Positions 1 through 11,776 of a DNA stretch of 64,000 nucleotides are shown one piece after another. This stretch comes from Eustoma russellianum (lineage: Eukaryota > Streptophyta > Magnoliopsida > Gentianales > Gentianaceae), in assembly GCA_036186865.1 (NCBI GenBank), contig AP025046.1:32138407-32202406 (forward strand). The letters are read 5' to 3'. The notes under the pieces were generated by a model, which saw only the letters and a program-made list of their open reading frames with translations, was not told the DNA's origin and ran no database searches. The position numbers and the translations under genes were made by a program. The stretch's first letter is position 1, and the number at the start of each line of letters is the position of its first letter.

Positions 1-1627
1 AGAGGAGCATAACCATTTAAATTTATCAACTCGGTATTATTGTTTTGATGGGTAACTATGGATTTAAATTTAACGCACTAAAACTGGAAAATTGGACAGA
101 ACAGAGGAATAAGTTAAGAGGCCTTAATTCTGTGGATTTTGACCTATATAAACAGTTTGGGCCATGAATGCTAGTCCTTAGGGATTTTACTATGTTTTCA
201 GGCTGTGGCCCAAAATGATTAAGGTTTTAAGGTCATGAAAATTAAAGTAAAGATGGCTATTATAATGCTGAATTCAGCAGTACACTTTTTAACAATTTAA
301 TGATTTAAGGGCCTTATTCGTCCTAGAACGTTACGAGAATTTTATGACATGTAAATAAGACCCCATTAAACATGTGTAGGACAAAAGATTATGAAAATGG
401 GCCTGTTTGATTAATCTAGCTGCCCCATAAACATGAAGTAAAAATCTGGAAATTTTTAGCTTATGAAACCATGCTTGTTGTCATGTTCTGAGGAATACTT
501 ACGATAATCCATGCCATGACTTGCATTGCATAACATTTCATGTATCATGCATGATCACATGCACCATGAATCTGATTTTTATGAATTCTTTTCCGTATGC
601 CAGCAAGTCTTTTCAAGCAAGCAAGTTTTTCGTTATGCATATAAGTTACTTACGGTCCCATGTTTTAAAGAAAGCTTTATGATTCCCTTGCCACCTAAGC
701 ATGCGAATAACCCGACTCCAGACCCGGGGTTAATAGGTCTGATGACATGATAAGTTCTAGACCCGTTCCGGACCCGGGGTTAATTGGTCTGATGATATGT
801 TCTGGACCCGATCCAGGCCTGGGGTTAATCGTCCTGATATTATGTTCTAGGCCCGTCCTAGACCCGGGGTTAATTGGTCTGATGACATGTTCTGGACCCG
901 TTCAGATCCGGGGTTAATGATCTGATACTCTATTTTCTGACAGTTATTTTTGGGACCAAAATGATGTTTTTGACATGACATGATATCATGCATTGCATCT
1001 TGCATAATCCATGGGCATTATGGCATGTTGTAACTTCAGCTAGTGGGTGATATGATATTGTCAGTATAGTATTACTTAAAATTATGTTCAGGCTATACCG
1101 TCAAGCAGATCCAGGATTAAGGATCAGGTATGAACTAACATTGAGGTTCTTGGGGTTTTACATTCATGTTATGATTCTTTATTTATCTCATGATAGTTTA
1201 TTGTATGCTTGCTGGGTGATATTATCAATCATTCCTTTATTTTTTCCCCAGAGCCATTGAATGCTAAAGTTGAATGGATCGAGGATGAACCAAAGTGTCG
1301 TACCCGTAGTCGAGGTGTCAGGAGAAGATCATGCTTAAGGACTTTTGTGCTGCTATGATGATGTACTATGAACTATGTTGAACTCTCTGGGATTTCGGTT
1401 ATGTTGTTTTGTGGACTACTACTTTTGGGGACTTAATATTTCGTAATGCATGTTTATTTAAAAAGATTTAATTCTGCTTAAATTTTACTACCATGTTAAA
1501 TGTTAGCATGAGAGTCCATGGCTTAAGTTATGGATTTTCACATGTTATGCATGACGCTTTGTACTCTCCTTAGTGAAGTACGGCGGGTGCACCGTATTCA
1601 AACAAAGTCCGGGTGCGGGGCGCTACA
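1..1627 (+). repeat. Partial 5' LTR of the outer gypsy element
   Basis: The LTR begins before the window and ends ...GGGGCGCTACA at 1627, directly before the primer-binding site. It contains five units of 45-50 bp around 705-935, each holding GGGGTTAAT preceded by a CCCG-type run. Near its end (1579-1596) it carries TACGG-CGGGTGCA-CCGTA, a motif shared with the other gypsy LTRs of the window. No coding sequence is recognised here; short open frames in it are not gene-like. Confidence 0.85.
705..935. repeat. Five-unit short tandem repeat inside the outer LTR
   Basis: GGGGTTAAT recurs at about 725, 775, 821, 866 and 910, each followed by a CTGAT-type stretch and the next CCCG block. It lies about 0.7-0.9 kb before the LTR 3' end. 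The other gypsy LTR families here have different CCGG-rich repeats at a similar distance, which suggests an enhancer-like module (inference). Confidence 0.8.
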
Positions 1628-1629
1628 GG

Positions 1630-1642
1630 TGGTATCAAAGCC
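1630..1642 (+). promoter_or_regulatory. Primer-binding site of the outer element
   Basis: TGGTATCAAAGCC follows the LTR end after GG. It matches the plant initiator-Met-tRNA primer site TGGTATCAGAGCC with one change (G to A). Downstream, GATCTTAGA occurs at 1682, 1701 and 1720, spaced exactly 19 nt apart. Confidence 0.85.
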
Positions 1643-1927
1643 TAGGCTCTAGATTACAGGCAGAACGTAGAACTAAGTTATGATCTTAGAATCTATGTTT
1701 GATCTTAGACTTGAGCCATGATCTTAGAAGAGTGATGGCCATAGATTAGGACCCCTTAGATCGGATTTAGAATATAATTTATTAATAAATTCCTCCTTTA
1801 TTAAATGCGGATCTATAACGTATGGTGGGACTTTTCTCTTCCTCATTTAAATTTTTCTGAGAATTATGGCCTTTGCACAAAATAACTTGGTTTTATCCCA
1901 ACCTTGCATAAATTTTAACACTCCGTA

Positions 1928-2940
1928 GTGCAGATGGTGCGACCTCATGGCAGGCCTCCTAGGGCTCGACCAGTTGCTCAGGAACCCGTTCCCCCTCAGC
2001 CACAGGGCCCCGTTCCTCCACCACCGGTTCAGGTCCCGTCGCCACCACAGCCGGACCAGAATCCTCCAGTTCAGAATAATCCACCACCACCACCGCAGGC
2101 ACCTGTTCCTCCGGTTATGCCTGTCATTAATGCCTTTTAGGCCTTTTGCCAAGTGGTTACACAGATCGGGCAAGGCCTAATCCATCAGAATGCTCAACCT
2201 CATCCGCACGAGCCTGTGAGAGATGCCCAGTATTACTTTGAGAAATTAAAGAGAGAAAATGTACCACAGTTTGATGGAAAGCCAGATCCCGATACAGCGG
2301 ACAAGTGGTTGGACGAAGTTGAAAACTGTTTCGAGTTAATTCAAGCCCCCCAACGAGCTGAAAGCCCAAGCCATCAGACCTTTTTCTGATAAGTGAAGCA
2401 AACCAATGGTGGAAGACGAATTTACATCCCTTGCCCAGACTGATTTCCTGGGAGAGATTTCTACAAGAATTTCACAAGTTCTATATCCCTCCGTCGTGTC
2501 AAGCTACAAAAGAAGCATGAATTTGAATCAATGAAGCTAGAACGTGGTATGACGGTAGCAGAGTATGCAAATAAGTTCATCGCATTAGGGAGATTTCAGC
2601 TTGTCACCATGAATGATGAAGAGACAAAATGCTCAAATTTGAAAGAGGTCTGAATCCAAGAATCCAGACATTGTTGGTAAATGCAAACCCCATGAATTTT
2701 GGAGCTCTTTCAGACGCCTGCTATAGGATTGAGAGAGACATTATCCGCCGAGACGATATGGGACAAAAGAGAGAAAGAAAAGGGACTGGAAATGAGAAAT
2801 ACAGAAAGGTAGCTAAGATAAATTTTAGAGGATCAGTTCGACAAGGAAAATCCCAGGGTCAGAATTAGAATCCACCCCAGCAGCCAGCTATACTAGTCTG
2901 TCCTCAGTGCCAAAAGAGGTACATGGGTGTGTCGATGGAA
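1928..2940 (+). pseudogene. Broken Gag, N-terminal part, outer gypsy element
   Basis: This encodes the structural Gag of the outer element. A Pro/Gln-rich N-terminus (about 70 residues from the ATG at 1928 or 1934) leads to a TAG where a Gln codon is expected (2138-2140). The same frame then resumes with a Retrotrans_gag region (FDGKPDPDTADKWL..). At least two frameshifts follow around 2350-2640. The segment LKFERGLNPRIQ then reads in the frame starting at 2629, ending with a TAG near 2868. The last bases (CPQC..) are the start of a zinc-binding region, cut by the Sirevirus at 2945 and continued at 36452. Confidence 0.82.
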
Positions 2941-2945
2941 GACTG

Positions 2946-5683
2946 TGTAGGATCAGAAAGGTACCACTAGAAGGGGGGGTTGAATAGTTGGTGCGGAAAG
3001 TGTGGTTTTTAAAATTTGTTTAAAACCAACCAACTCAACTTCTGAAAACAAATTCTGTTTTTAGGACCAGTTTTAAAACGTTTTTTAATCTAGGTTGTAG
3101 GTCTCCAAAAATTCTGAAATTTGGAGAGAACTTACCCTCAGATGTTATCAGGGTCTCCTAAAAATTTAAGATTTAAACTCAACCTTTAACCCCTTCAACA
3201 ATCGTTGGTGGTCAGATTGCGCGAATCTGCCAGAAACGGTAGACTGTTTTAAAAAATTTATTCCTATTTGTTCTTAACTCCAACAGCTCTGAAATTTTAA
3301 CCACTAACCCTTATATTTTGTATTTAAATGGGTTGAAACAGTTTTGAAAAATTCTTTCAGGAAGTTAGTCAAATACACTCAAAGTCTCAACCTTTGCAAG
3401 TCTGAAAATCAGACTCCACTAGTCTCAGAACTTTGGATGTTTGAATGACTTATACTTATCCAAAATGGTTGAAACTTGTGCCAAATTAACCCAAAGACGT
3501 GTGGCTTTGTTTCTGGAAATTTTGTAATTTTTGAAAGTCGTTTACTATTTTTACGAACGTAAACAAAAAGAGTAAACTGTGCAGAAACAGAATATAAATG
3601 CTGAAAGTAAATGACACCGAGAATTTTATACTGGTTCGATTACAAACAACCTACTCCAGTCTTCAAGGAACACATTCCTTGGTTCACACTAGTCACACAC
3701 ACGCAATACACCTTACCACAGGGTTGATGGAGTTACACACCAACTCCAACCCTTTACAAACCTTGTATGATGAATACAATAAGCACGAACACCACCACCT
3801 TGCAAGATTGAAGATTGATCACACATTGATCAATATTTTACAAAGATAAAGAGTATGTGATGGTTTAATACTAGCCTATTCAAGAATAAGAATATAAGTA
3901 CAATAGGCTTTCAAGAAGAAGAAGGAAAGAGAGTGTAGAAGAAGAGAGGCTAAGCTTATTTGATCTCGAGATTGTAATGCTTGTTCTTGTCTTTTGTTTT
4001 TGCTCATCTTCTTTCCTTTTAAGCTTGAACGGCCGTCCCCCTCTAGGTGCCTTCCCCTCTTGAAAATTATCTTCTAAGTCCTTGGTAGAATGTATGGCAT
4101 CAATGTGACATGATCTTGCTTACTTGGCACCTTCTCATTGGATCATCATTTAACCTTTGCTTACTTGGCACTTCATCATTAGTTGAATGTTGTCATCATT
4201 TGATGACTTGGAAAATCTGAATATTTCACTAAAAACATGTGCTAAAATCAACATAGAATAATTTATTCAAATTACTTCCATTTCTTCTTCCAATTAACCA
4301 CATAATTCAAGAGATAAATATGTCTATTTTTGGAGATGAAAATCGGCCACCATATAGTGCACATGCTGAAATTTTCAGCATGTGTTACAAATAAGAGAAA
4401 GCTTGAAACCTTACCATTTGTAGCTTCTTTCTTTAAGTCACCAACATTGTATGATTGATTCTTGACCAATCAACATGCCAACAAGACTCCACATATGCTC
4501 CATCTCAGCTGTAGTGGCGTGTATACATGTATATGCATGCGCTGAATTTTATTTTTGCTAACTTTGTAAAATAGTGCACATTTAATAATACACACATGTT
4601 ATATTCCAATCAGCCCTTAATTTAATTTTCTAGAACACTTTAAGATGTATGACATATGTAAAACGTGTCTAGATACGTGTCATATGAGTGTGCCAAAAAT
4701 GTTCCATGTGTTGTGTACATAGAAAACCAAATTTGAATATTTATCGATTACCCGATTTTTCTCTAATTAAATTCCAACTTTTGCACATGTTATATATATT
4801 ATGTTACACATAATATATATAATATAAACTTAATTCTCAGCACTTGGCTGGTCTAAAGTGGCGCCATTAAATGTGACAAAATTAAAATTGGAATCTCCAC
4901 AATTTGGCCTTAATGTGGGGTGATTTGTGTGGTGCCAACATGGAATGATTTATGGCTGGAATTTTTCATCACAGCCAGAAAAGTTGAGCATTTTTGAGTT
5001 GAGGGGCTGGCCATCTATTTATGGCAAGTACATGACACGATGGCGAAGTTTCGATATTCGCCCGATACGACAATTTTTTGGTTTAGAACCTTTTAACGTG
5101 TCGTAGTTAATGTGTCATCACATGACTTATATCATATGATATAAGACCTGAATATACGCATAAATATGAGTTAATTATGATGGTGTGATGTTAACGTACG
5201 TACGTAAGATATAAACATGTCGGTAGTACGTTGGAATACATGTGTATGTGCCTTTTTAAAAAAAATCTGAAAATATATACATACATATTATATATATATA
5301 TATGTATGGCGTGTAAATTAATAAGGAGAGGAGGAGGAGACTTTCATTTCCTAGCTTTGTTGCCTTTGTGCCTTTTCCGAATGTAGCTTCCTTTAATGAA
5401 CTACTTAGTTTAATTAACTAAGTACTTCACTTAATGAGCTAGTTTAGTTCATTAATGATGGCACCTGAAAATAGTATAAACACAACAAATGTTTGCCATA
5501 TGATGTAAGTTTTAACGCTTCATGGCTCGTTAGTACGGCAACATTATATATGAGCTAAATAAGGCAAGTAATAAGCCATATATCATGCCACACGTTTGTA
5601 CATGTTTATATCATGTCACACGTTTTATGTCATGCTCATTAAATCACATATTTTGAAATCACTCAAACCCCTTTTTCTCTACA
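2946..5683 (-). repeat. Left LTR (3' LTR) of the Sirevirus
   Basis: It is 2738 bp long with terminal TGTAG...CTACA. In the element's orientation it begins TGTAGAGAAAAAGG at 5683, right after the polypurine tract, and ends at 2946. The part 4345-5683 is collinear with 25016-25954 plus 36097-36446. The part 2946-4084 matches 23827-24964 only in reverse orientation. It contains AT-rich microsatellite-like stretches (for example around 4790-4820 and 5280-5310). No coding sequence is recognised; the open frame at 3598-3849 is an LTR shadow. Confidence 0.88.
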
Positions 5684-5880
5684 ATCTCCCCCTTTTGATG
5701 ATTTTCAAAATAACTTATGCATATGATTTAAATCCTATCGCTCCCCCTTCAATTATGCATAGATTCAAGATATGAAATTTAAATTTCGAATCCGCTCCCC
5801 CTTGATTTATGCAATCAGTATTAATTAGTATCTCTGTCTCTCCCTCTTAAATCATTGCTTCTCTCCCCCTTATTTTGGAA
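5684..5880 (-). promoter_or_regulatory. Multiple polypurine tracts before the Sirevirus 3' LTR
   Basis: On the minus strand the sequence next to the LTR reads AAAAGGGGGAGAT. Three more AAGGGGGAG tracts follow upstream in the element (plus-strand CTCCCCCTT at about 5741, 5793 and 5862). Polypurine tracts prime plus-strand DNA synthesis. Several copies in a row are a known feature of Sireviruses, which supports the lineage call. The stretch has no gene. Confidence 0.8.
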
Positions 5881-5951
5881 AGTAAATCAAAGATGCCTGT
5901 AAATAAGAAAAGAAATCACGTCAAATCAAATCATATCACCTGAAAGCATGC

Positions 5952-8900
5952 CTAATTTAGAACGAAAAGATTCATACGTGGCTTGATTAAGGCTTTGGTA
6001 AAGATATCTGCTACTTGTGCTTCTGTGCATACGTGATCTATGATGATATCACCGTTGTTTACGTGATCACGAAGAAAGGGATAGCGTACTTCTATGTGCT
6101 TGGCCTTAGAGTGTAGTACGGGTGTTTTTAGACAGATTAATGGCACTCATACTATCACAATATATAGGAATTCTATTTATGGTAATTCCAAGTCCGAGAG
6201 TTGTTGTTTTATCCACAACAACTGTGTGCAGCAAAAGCTAAGTGCCATGTACTCAGCCTCAGTAGTGGACAAAGCAACGCTTGCTTGCTTTTTGAAAAAC
6301 CATGAAATGAGTGAGTTTCCTATAAATTGGCAAGTGCCACTCGTGCTCTTCCTATCTAATTTGCAGCCACTATAATCTGTATCAGTATAAGCATGTAAGT
6401 TAAATTCGGAATCCTTATCGCTACCAAATTCCTAAGGTAGGCGTGTGCTTAATATAGCGGAAGATTCTTTTTACCGCATTATATGAGACACCTTAGGTTG
6501 ACTCTAAAAACGTTGCACACATGCATACACTGAACATGATATCAGGCATACTAGCAGTCAAATATAGCAAAGAACCAATCATAGACCGATATAAAGCATT
6601 GCCAAAATCTTTACCATGTTCACCCCTTATCCAATTTGGTGGTGACACTCATAGGGGTGGGGATGGTTTTCAAGTTTTCAAAATTGAACTTTTTAATCAT
6701 GTCATTTATGTACATAGCTTGACTTATGTGAATGCCTTTACTTGTTTTCTTAATATGCAAGCCAAGAAAATAGTTAAGTTCACCAACCATAGACATTTCA
6801 AATTCGGATTTCATGCAATTTTCAAAATCTTCAACAAGTCTGTGGTGAGGTAGAACCGAAAATAATGTCATCAACGTAGATTTGAATAATAAGTAAATCT
6901 GTTTTATCTTGTTTCAAAAATAGTGTACTATCTATAGTGCCTCGTTCAAAATCATTATCTGAAAGGAAAGTAGCAAAACGATCATACCATGCTCTAGGCG
7001 CTTGCTTTAGTCCGTATAGTGCCTTCTTTAGTTTGTACATGTGATCGGGATGTTTCAAATCTTCAAAACCGGGTGGTTGCTTCACGTATACTTCTTCTTG
7101 TATGAATCTGTTTAGGATGCACTTTTTACATCCATTTGATATAATTTGAAATCTTTCATGCAAGCAATAGCAAGTAAGAGTCGTATGTCTTCTAAACGCG
7201 CTACAGATGCAAATGTTTTGTCATAGTCAATTCCTTCTTCTTGATTATAGCCTTGTGCTACAAGTCTAGCTTTATTCCTAACGACCTTTCCTTCTTCATT
7301 CATTTTATTCCTAAACACCCACTTTGGTGCCGATTATGGTCTTATCTTGTGGTAGAGGCACTAAATCCCATACATCATTTCTAACGAATTGATTTAGCTC
7401 ACCATGCATAGTGTCAATCCAGGAAGAATAACTCAAAGCATCATGCACATTTTAGGGTTCAATTTCGGAAATCATAGCATGAAATTGATTTATTTCATCC
7501 GAAGTAATTCTTCTACGTGGTCGCACACCGTGGGTGATGTCGCCTATGATGAGATCATGTGGGTGATGTCTATGCCATCTTGGTTGATTGTTTTCTATGT
7601 TATCATGCATTTCTAAGTGATCATGCATTTCTAGTGTGTCATTCATGTCATGCATATCAAATGTACCATCATCTTCATTCAACACAGGTTTCAATTCAAA
7701 GTCATCTTCATATTCTTTATCTTATCAATCTCACCAAATTCATTAAACTTCACATGAATAGATTCTATGATTTGTCTAGTGAGAGGATCATAACATCTAT
7801 ATGCTTTTGAATTTATAGAATAACCAACAAAGATGCATTCAATTGATTAGATTCAAATTTATCTAAATTATCTTTTGTATTCAAAACAACATTTGCATCC
7901 AAACACACGAAAATAGTCAATCTTAGGCATGCGATCATTCAATATCTCATAAGCGTCTTGTTTATTTTCTTTCTTATAGATAGGGCGATTTACTATGTAG
8001 CATGCACAATTTACGGCTTCCGCCCACATAAATCTAGGCAATTTATTTTCGCATAACATAGTCCTAGCGATTTCTTATAATGTTCGATTCTTTCTTTCTA
8101 CTTCTCCATTTAATTGTGGAGTTATAGGTGGCGAAAACTCATGCTTGATTCCTTTTTCTTCGCAAAGTGAAATCATATCTTTGTTTTTAAATTCACCTCA
8201 TCTATCGCTTCTTATCCTTTTCACATTGACACCGTATTGATTTCAAGTTGTTTAATTAATTTCGTAATTTCAACGGCACTATCATCCTTATGTGCAAGAA
8301 ATAAAGTCCAAGTATAACGAGAAAAATCATCAACAATCACGCATGCATAGTGGCGCCCACCAAGGCTTGTAGTGCGACTAAGACCAAACAAATCAACGTG
8401 TAGTAGTTCTAAGACTCTAGTCGTGCTTATTTCATTCTTAGGCTTAAGTGACTCACGTGTTTGTTTGCCTTTTATGCAAGATTCACACACCTGAAAGTTG
8501 TCTAAATCAAGTGTAGGCAATCCTTGTACTAAGTTCTTTTGTTGGAGTTTTTCTAGTGTGGAAATACCAATGTGTCCTAAACGTCTATGCCACAAATTCA
8601 CATTGGGTTCATTTGACATAAAGCACTTAACTTTAGCATCTACCATATCATCCGTAGAAAGCGTAAAAATGTTACCCTTCTCGTTTTCCTTTTAAAACAG
8701 TTTCTCTATTTTTATTTATTATGTTGCAGTAAGGGTGAGTGAAGCACACATCAAAGCCATTGTCAATAAATTGAGAAATGCTAAGAAGATTGTAAGATAA
8801 GTTGCTTACCAGATAGACGTTGGAGATTTGAAGAGTGCTTGGATTTCCTATCGTACCTTTTCCGATGATCTTGCCTTCGTTGTTGTCTCCAAAGGTCACA

Positions 8901-9018
8901 GATCTGCCTTTTGTGACCATATTTAATTTTGTGAACAAGCTCGGGTCACCCGTCATGTGCCTTGAGCAGCCACTGTCAAGGAACCACTTTATAGTTGTAT
9001 CTTTTGATGTGTGGACTC
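5952..9018 (-). pseudogene. Sirevirus Pol remnant (protease, integrase, RT, RNase H)
   Basis: Reading from 9018 leftward: protease WFLDSGCSRHMTGD; GAG-pre-integrase and zinc region WHRRLGHIG..CESCIKGK (about 8646-8440); integrase core with HVDLFG, a following SDR..GEFKN and GEVERKN (the D, D and E positions, with a stop between); then RT ARLVAQGYNQEEGIDYD, FKLYQMDVKSA, LKKALYGLKQAPRAWYDRF and YVDDIIFG (about 7318-6831). RNase H follows with KLDRKSTSGTC, ALSTTEAEYMAL, KHIEVRYPFLRDHV and VADIFTKAL (about 6340-5952). At least six frame changes and several stops make it non-functional. It is interrupted upstream by the gypsy insertion at 9024; gag continues at 22785. Confidence 0.9.
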
Positions 9019-9540
9019 CCTGCTGTTGAACCCCGCGAAAATTGGTATATACTGAGAATCGTATAAAGCGGTTTAAGGAGGAAATAATGTTATACCCCAC
9101 GGGAATTCATCTATACCGTCGACTCTTAAGAGACGAGTCACTAAGAATTAGTCAACCAGTTACGTTATTTAAATGTAACTACATTAATTTGACATTCTCC
9201 GATAGAATTTCCTTAAAGTAAATATTATAGGAAATTTAATATAATTATGTAAGTGTGCCGCACGACACAAGTGAAATGACAAACTACCCTTCCAACATTA
9301 TGTAAAATTCGGCCATAAGGGCCTTGGAAGAGTCTAGAATTTTCCTTATTATCACAATTATGTAATTAGTAAGACTACAATGAAATAGGTTGTCTTGGAA
9401 CAAGAAGAATTAAGCATGGTGAAGGGGTCAACCAAGCCTAGAAATCGGCCCCCCTAGTTGACCAAGAAAAATTACCATGGTTACTTAATATTTACTACAA
9501 GGTAACTCTAGTTGGGTAAAGTAACCAAGGTTGGCCATAA

Positions 9541-9680
9541 AGTAACTATAGTTGACATAAAGTAACTATAGTTGGCATAAAGTAACTATAGTTGACATAA
9601 AGTAACTATAGTTGACATAAAGTAACTATACTTGACATAAAGTAACTATAATTGGCATAAAGTAACTATAGTTGAACTAA
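9541..9680. repeat. 20-bp tandem repeat (7 units) in LTR A
   Basis: The unit AGTAACTATAGTTGACATAA is repeated head to tail seven times with 1-2 base variants; the last unit has decayed. The same array is at 12294-12433 (LTR B) and 18692-18831 (LTR C). It lies in the 5' third of the LTR, likely U3. No spacer structure is present, so it is not a CRISPR. Confidence 0.9.
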
Positions 9681-10764
9681 AATAACAAACTCTTATTTAA
9701 AGAAATAAAATAAAGGAAAGACAAGACAAGTTGTCTTGGAATAAAATAAAACAAAACAAATGGGGGACATGGAGTAGTTAATGTTCAAGACACAAAGGAG
9801 GCTCTCTTTTCTCAATGCACACCTTGGAAGCTTCATGTCTCCTTGTCTTTTTTCCTCCCTAAGGCACGCCCCCCTTGTCTTCCCCAAGAAGACTTCTTCT
9901 ACTAAGAAGCTCTCTTACACCTTCAAGTTCATCCATGGAGCTCTTCTTCATCTCCAAGTTTTGAACACTCTCAAGAGCTCTCATAAGCAAAACAATCAAG
10001 ACTTATGAAACTTAGACCACTCCTCTAACATCATCATATATTTCGGCCATAGTGGGAGCTAGGAGTGTCAAGGCTATCTTCATCTTCAAGCTTCAAGGAC
10101 TCATCTAGGTAAGTTAAATGTTAAGCTTCTATGTGAGTTCTATATTTCAAAGGATGAAACTCACCTAGTACCCCTTTCTCCTTGCACAAAAACGTTACCT
10201 TCATGAGGACACTAGGAGAAGATTCTTAAAGCCACTAAGGAGAAGATAACATCTTGATGGTTTGGATCCATTTCCAAGCTTCATTTTGGTGAGATGAATC
10301 TAGTCTCAATCTAGCTCCATTCTTCATTTCAAATGGTAGCTAATGTTCTCCTCTTTCTCATCCTCAAAAACGTGAGCTAGGAATAAGGTGGAGGAGGACT
10401 TCACTCCATATCAACCAAGGTGCAAGCTAAGGAAAATCTCTAAGCTCCAAGGAGGCAAGTATACTCTAGCCAATCTTGCCTTATTTGTGAAGTGCATGCT
10501 TGAATGACTAGCCATTTTTAAGTTATGAATCTTAGTTGAAGATTCTAAGAACAAGACATGAAAGAAAAGTGTTGATATGAAAAGTGACATGTTCTAAGCA
10601 TATATGGCAAGACTGTTGGTATGAGTAATGTGTAGCCTAAAATGATTTATGAGGCTTGGAATAACTATGTTTAAATGTGTATTTGATGTAAAGTAAGTCA
10701 TCTTAATGAATGAAGTTCGTGGAAGAATGCTTGGACAATAAAAAGGTGAAGAAGTGCTGAAACT

Positions 10765-11516
10765 ACTGGGGCTGGCAGATTTGTGTTGCTGATTGTGTGA
10801 CTTGAGAACGAACCTTAGAAGCGTTCAATTAAGCTAAATTTTTACATGACACTAGCTCTGTGTGTGTAGTACGAGTGAGAGTTGGAATTGCAGTAAAAAG
10901 AATTATGCTTTATTTTTAATAAATCTTTTGGTAAAACTGCTCAAGAAGAAATTACTGGAACTGGGCAGAACAGTATGACGTGTTGCATGACCTGAAAATG
11001 AATCATAGGAGTATTTAAATTGGCTAATTTTTGGTTTTGTGTTAGCCTCATATGTATATGAAATGTGTGAGTTGGAATTTCAATAAAAGGAGTTGTGGTT
11101 TGTCCTTAATGGAGTTTTTAGTAAGAAGTGGTCAAACAGAAGCACTGGAGATGAGCAGTTTTACGTGTCATGTTGAACGACCTGAAAAAGAATCTTAGGA
11201 AGGTGCAAATTGACTAATTTTTGGTATGGTGATAGATTTGTATGTTTATGAAATGTGTGAGTTGGAATCTCATTAAAAGGAGTTGTGGTTTGTCCTAAAT
11301 GAAATGCTTAGTAAGAATTGGCCAAGCAGAAGTACTGGAGCTGGACAGATTTATGTTGCTTGTTGAACAACATGAAAAGGGGCCTTAGGAGTGTTCAAAT
11401 GGGCTAATATTTGGTATGATGATAGCATTATATGTTTATGAAATGTGTGGAATTGTAGTAAAAGAAGTTGTGGATTATTTTTAATGAAGTTCTTGGTAAA
11501 ACGGCTCAAACAGAGT
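10765..11516. repeat. ~190-bp tandem subrepeats in LTR A
   Basis: Diverged units share blocks such as ACTGG..TGG.CAG, CTAATTTTTGGT, GAAATGTGTGAGTTGGAAT and AAAAGGAGTTGTGG. The ACTGG anchors lie at 10765, 10954, 11144 and 11334 (spacings 189, 190, 190). The fuller array in LTR B has anchors at 13523, 13712, 13902, 14092 and 14276. LTR C repeats it at the same offset (+6398). Confidence 0.85.
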
Positions 11517-11776
11517 ACATAGTATCAAGGTTGCAAGTGCTAGATATGAGATAGGTTACGACAACACCTCTAGAGAATAAGGATAAGTTCTGGTGAAATC
11601 TCTAAGATGAAAAGAACAAAGCAGTTCTGAAGGAACTAAATAGACGTTTATTGCGATCTTATTCATCCAAAAGAAGAAACCACATGGGAAACGGAAGGCA
11701 ACATGAGGAGTAGACGCCCCATGTTGTTGACTAGCCTGAAGTTTCGAGGACGAAACTTATATTAAGGGGGGGAGAA
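11517..11776 (+). repeat. Internal 3' end of the tandem gypsy element (first copy)
   Basis: These 260 bp repeat 17915-18174 with little or no change. They end with the hairpin AAGTTTCGAGGACGAAACTT (11739-11758) and the polypurine tract TTAAGGGGGGGAGAA directly before LTR B. They carry no coding sequence. Confidence 0.88.

Larger units (their letters stand above)
9024..11516 (+). repeat. LTR A, 3'-truncated
   Basis: It begins TGTTGAACCCCGCG, where LTRs B and C begin TGTTGTACCCCGCG. It breaks at 11514-11516 into internal sequence that is otherwise found at 17915. The junction shows a 3-bp microhomology (agt), so a deletion by illegitimate recombination removed its last ~2.1 kb and most of the following internal region. 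By eye it differs from B and C at roughly 1 percent of positions, more than B differs from C. Confidence 0.88.

Noticed and set aside
9541..9680. CRISPR-like regular repeat
   Set aside because: The 20-bp units are directly adjacent with no unique spacers, and the DNA is from a plant retrotransposon.
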